Assembly: GCA_030052745.1 (NCBI GenBank) | Contig: JANBVO010000087.1 | Coordinates: forward strand, 1 to 41,030 | From: Pleurostoma richardsiae | Lineage: Eukaryota; Ascomycota; Sordariomycetes; Calosphaeriales; Pleurostomataceae | Length of the DNA: 41,030 nt | Direction of reading: 5' to 3' | Shown here: one piece after another, positions 40,931 through 41,030 of the stretch | Layout of the letters: each line of letters opens with the position of its first letter | Position numbering within the stretch: position 1 is the stretch's first letter | Notes under the pieces: model-generated | Databases searched by the model: none | Told to the model about the DNA's origin: nothing | Seen by the model: the letters and a program-made list of their open reading frames with translations, nothing else | Position numbers and translations under genes: made by a program

Positions 40931-41030
40931 AAATTCTATAGAATTCTATGAAATTCTATGAAATTCTATGAAATTCTATGAAATTCTATGAAATTCTATG
41001 AAATTCTATGAAATTCTATGAAATTCTATG
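40931..41030. repeat. 10-bp tandem array (aaattctatg)
   Basis: There are ten consecutive units, the first two slightly different, running off the right edge of the window. The AT-rich minisatellite sits inside the presumed second hAT element. Confidence 0.9.

Noticed and set aside
39862-41030. RIP-degraded relic as the explanation of the AT-rich block
   Set aside because: The transposase frames remain open with intact motifs; heavy C-to-T mutation would have produced many stops. The AT bias may be native to this element.
1-41030. CRISPR arrays, rRNA operons, bacterial operons
   Set aside because: The only regular arrays are coding repeats or AT-rich minisatellites; introns and gene families are fungal.

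Overview
The window looks like an accessory, rearranged region of a filamentous ascomycete (Pezizomycotina, probably a sordariomycete). The evidence is a set of short spliceosomal introns (about 41-136 nt) with GT..CTGAC/CTAAC..AG signals, fungus-restricted families (NACHT-ankyrin NLR, DUF6601-like, DUF3435 tyrosine recombinase, F-box-ankyrin), pyrimidine-rich promoters, and an abrupt switch from GC-balanced DNA to very AT-rich transposon DNA at about 39.86 kb. The species cannot be fixed from the sequence.

Layout. 0.6-2.4 kb: an acidic/disordered frame and a chromodomain protein. 2.9-3.3 kb: a small membrane-anchored collagen-like protein. 3.4-7.7 kb (minus): an apparently intact six-exon NLR with a membrane segment, an alpha/beta-hydrolase (GHSLGG) effector domain, a NACHT domain, six near-identical 32-residue repeats and ankyrin repeats. 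8.6-9.5 kb (minus): a two-TM DUF6601-like protein. 9.7-10.6 kb: a broken, oppositely oriented copy of the same NLR N-terminus. 10.8-12.0 kb: a scrambled copy of the chromodomain gene. 12.7-14.6 kb: an F-box-ankyrin gene. 15.8-16.5 kb: an IFI6/IFI27-like small membrane protein. 17.3 kb: a patatin (DGGGVRG) stub. 17.7-19.7 kb (minus) and 20.3-21.2 kb (plus): a divergent pair of multi-exon genes of unknown function. 21.2 kb: an NB-ARC stub. 22.4 kb: a 40-residue peptide gene. 25.1-25.9 kb (minus): a GRF zinc-finger protein. 27.0-28.1 kb (minus): a J-domain/coiled-coil/zinc-ribbon protein. 29.5 kb: an ankyrin stub. 31.1-33.7 kb (minus): a large unknown one-TM protein. 35.1-36.4 kb: a bZIP factor. 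36.6-39.3 kb (minus): an intact DUF3435 tyrosine recombinase with two C-terminal zinc fingers. 39.86-40.74 kb (minus): an AT-rich hAT transposase fragment cut at both ends. 40.74-41.03 kb: a second hAT-like terminus and a 10-bp tandem array.

How it may fit together. The DUF3435 gene lies just inside the GC/AT junction and is transcribed away from it, which is how a Starship captain sits at one end of its element. NLRs and patatin-like genes are recognised Starship passengers. I therefore read most of the window, cautiously, as cargo of a giant tyrosine-recombinase element (or its decayed relic) that interrupted an AT-rich hAT transposon. The cargo is enriched for incompatibility/cell-death type genes and their broken copies, and for dispersed duplicated segments (five pairs found by eye). 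Gene models were built by hand from frame and splice-site consistency. No searches were run.
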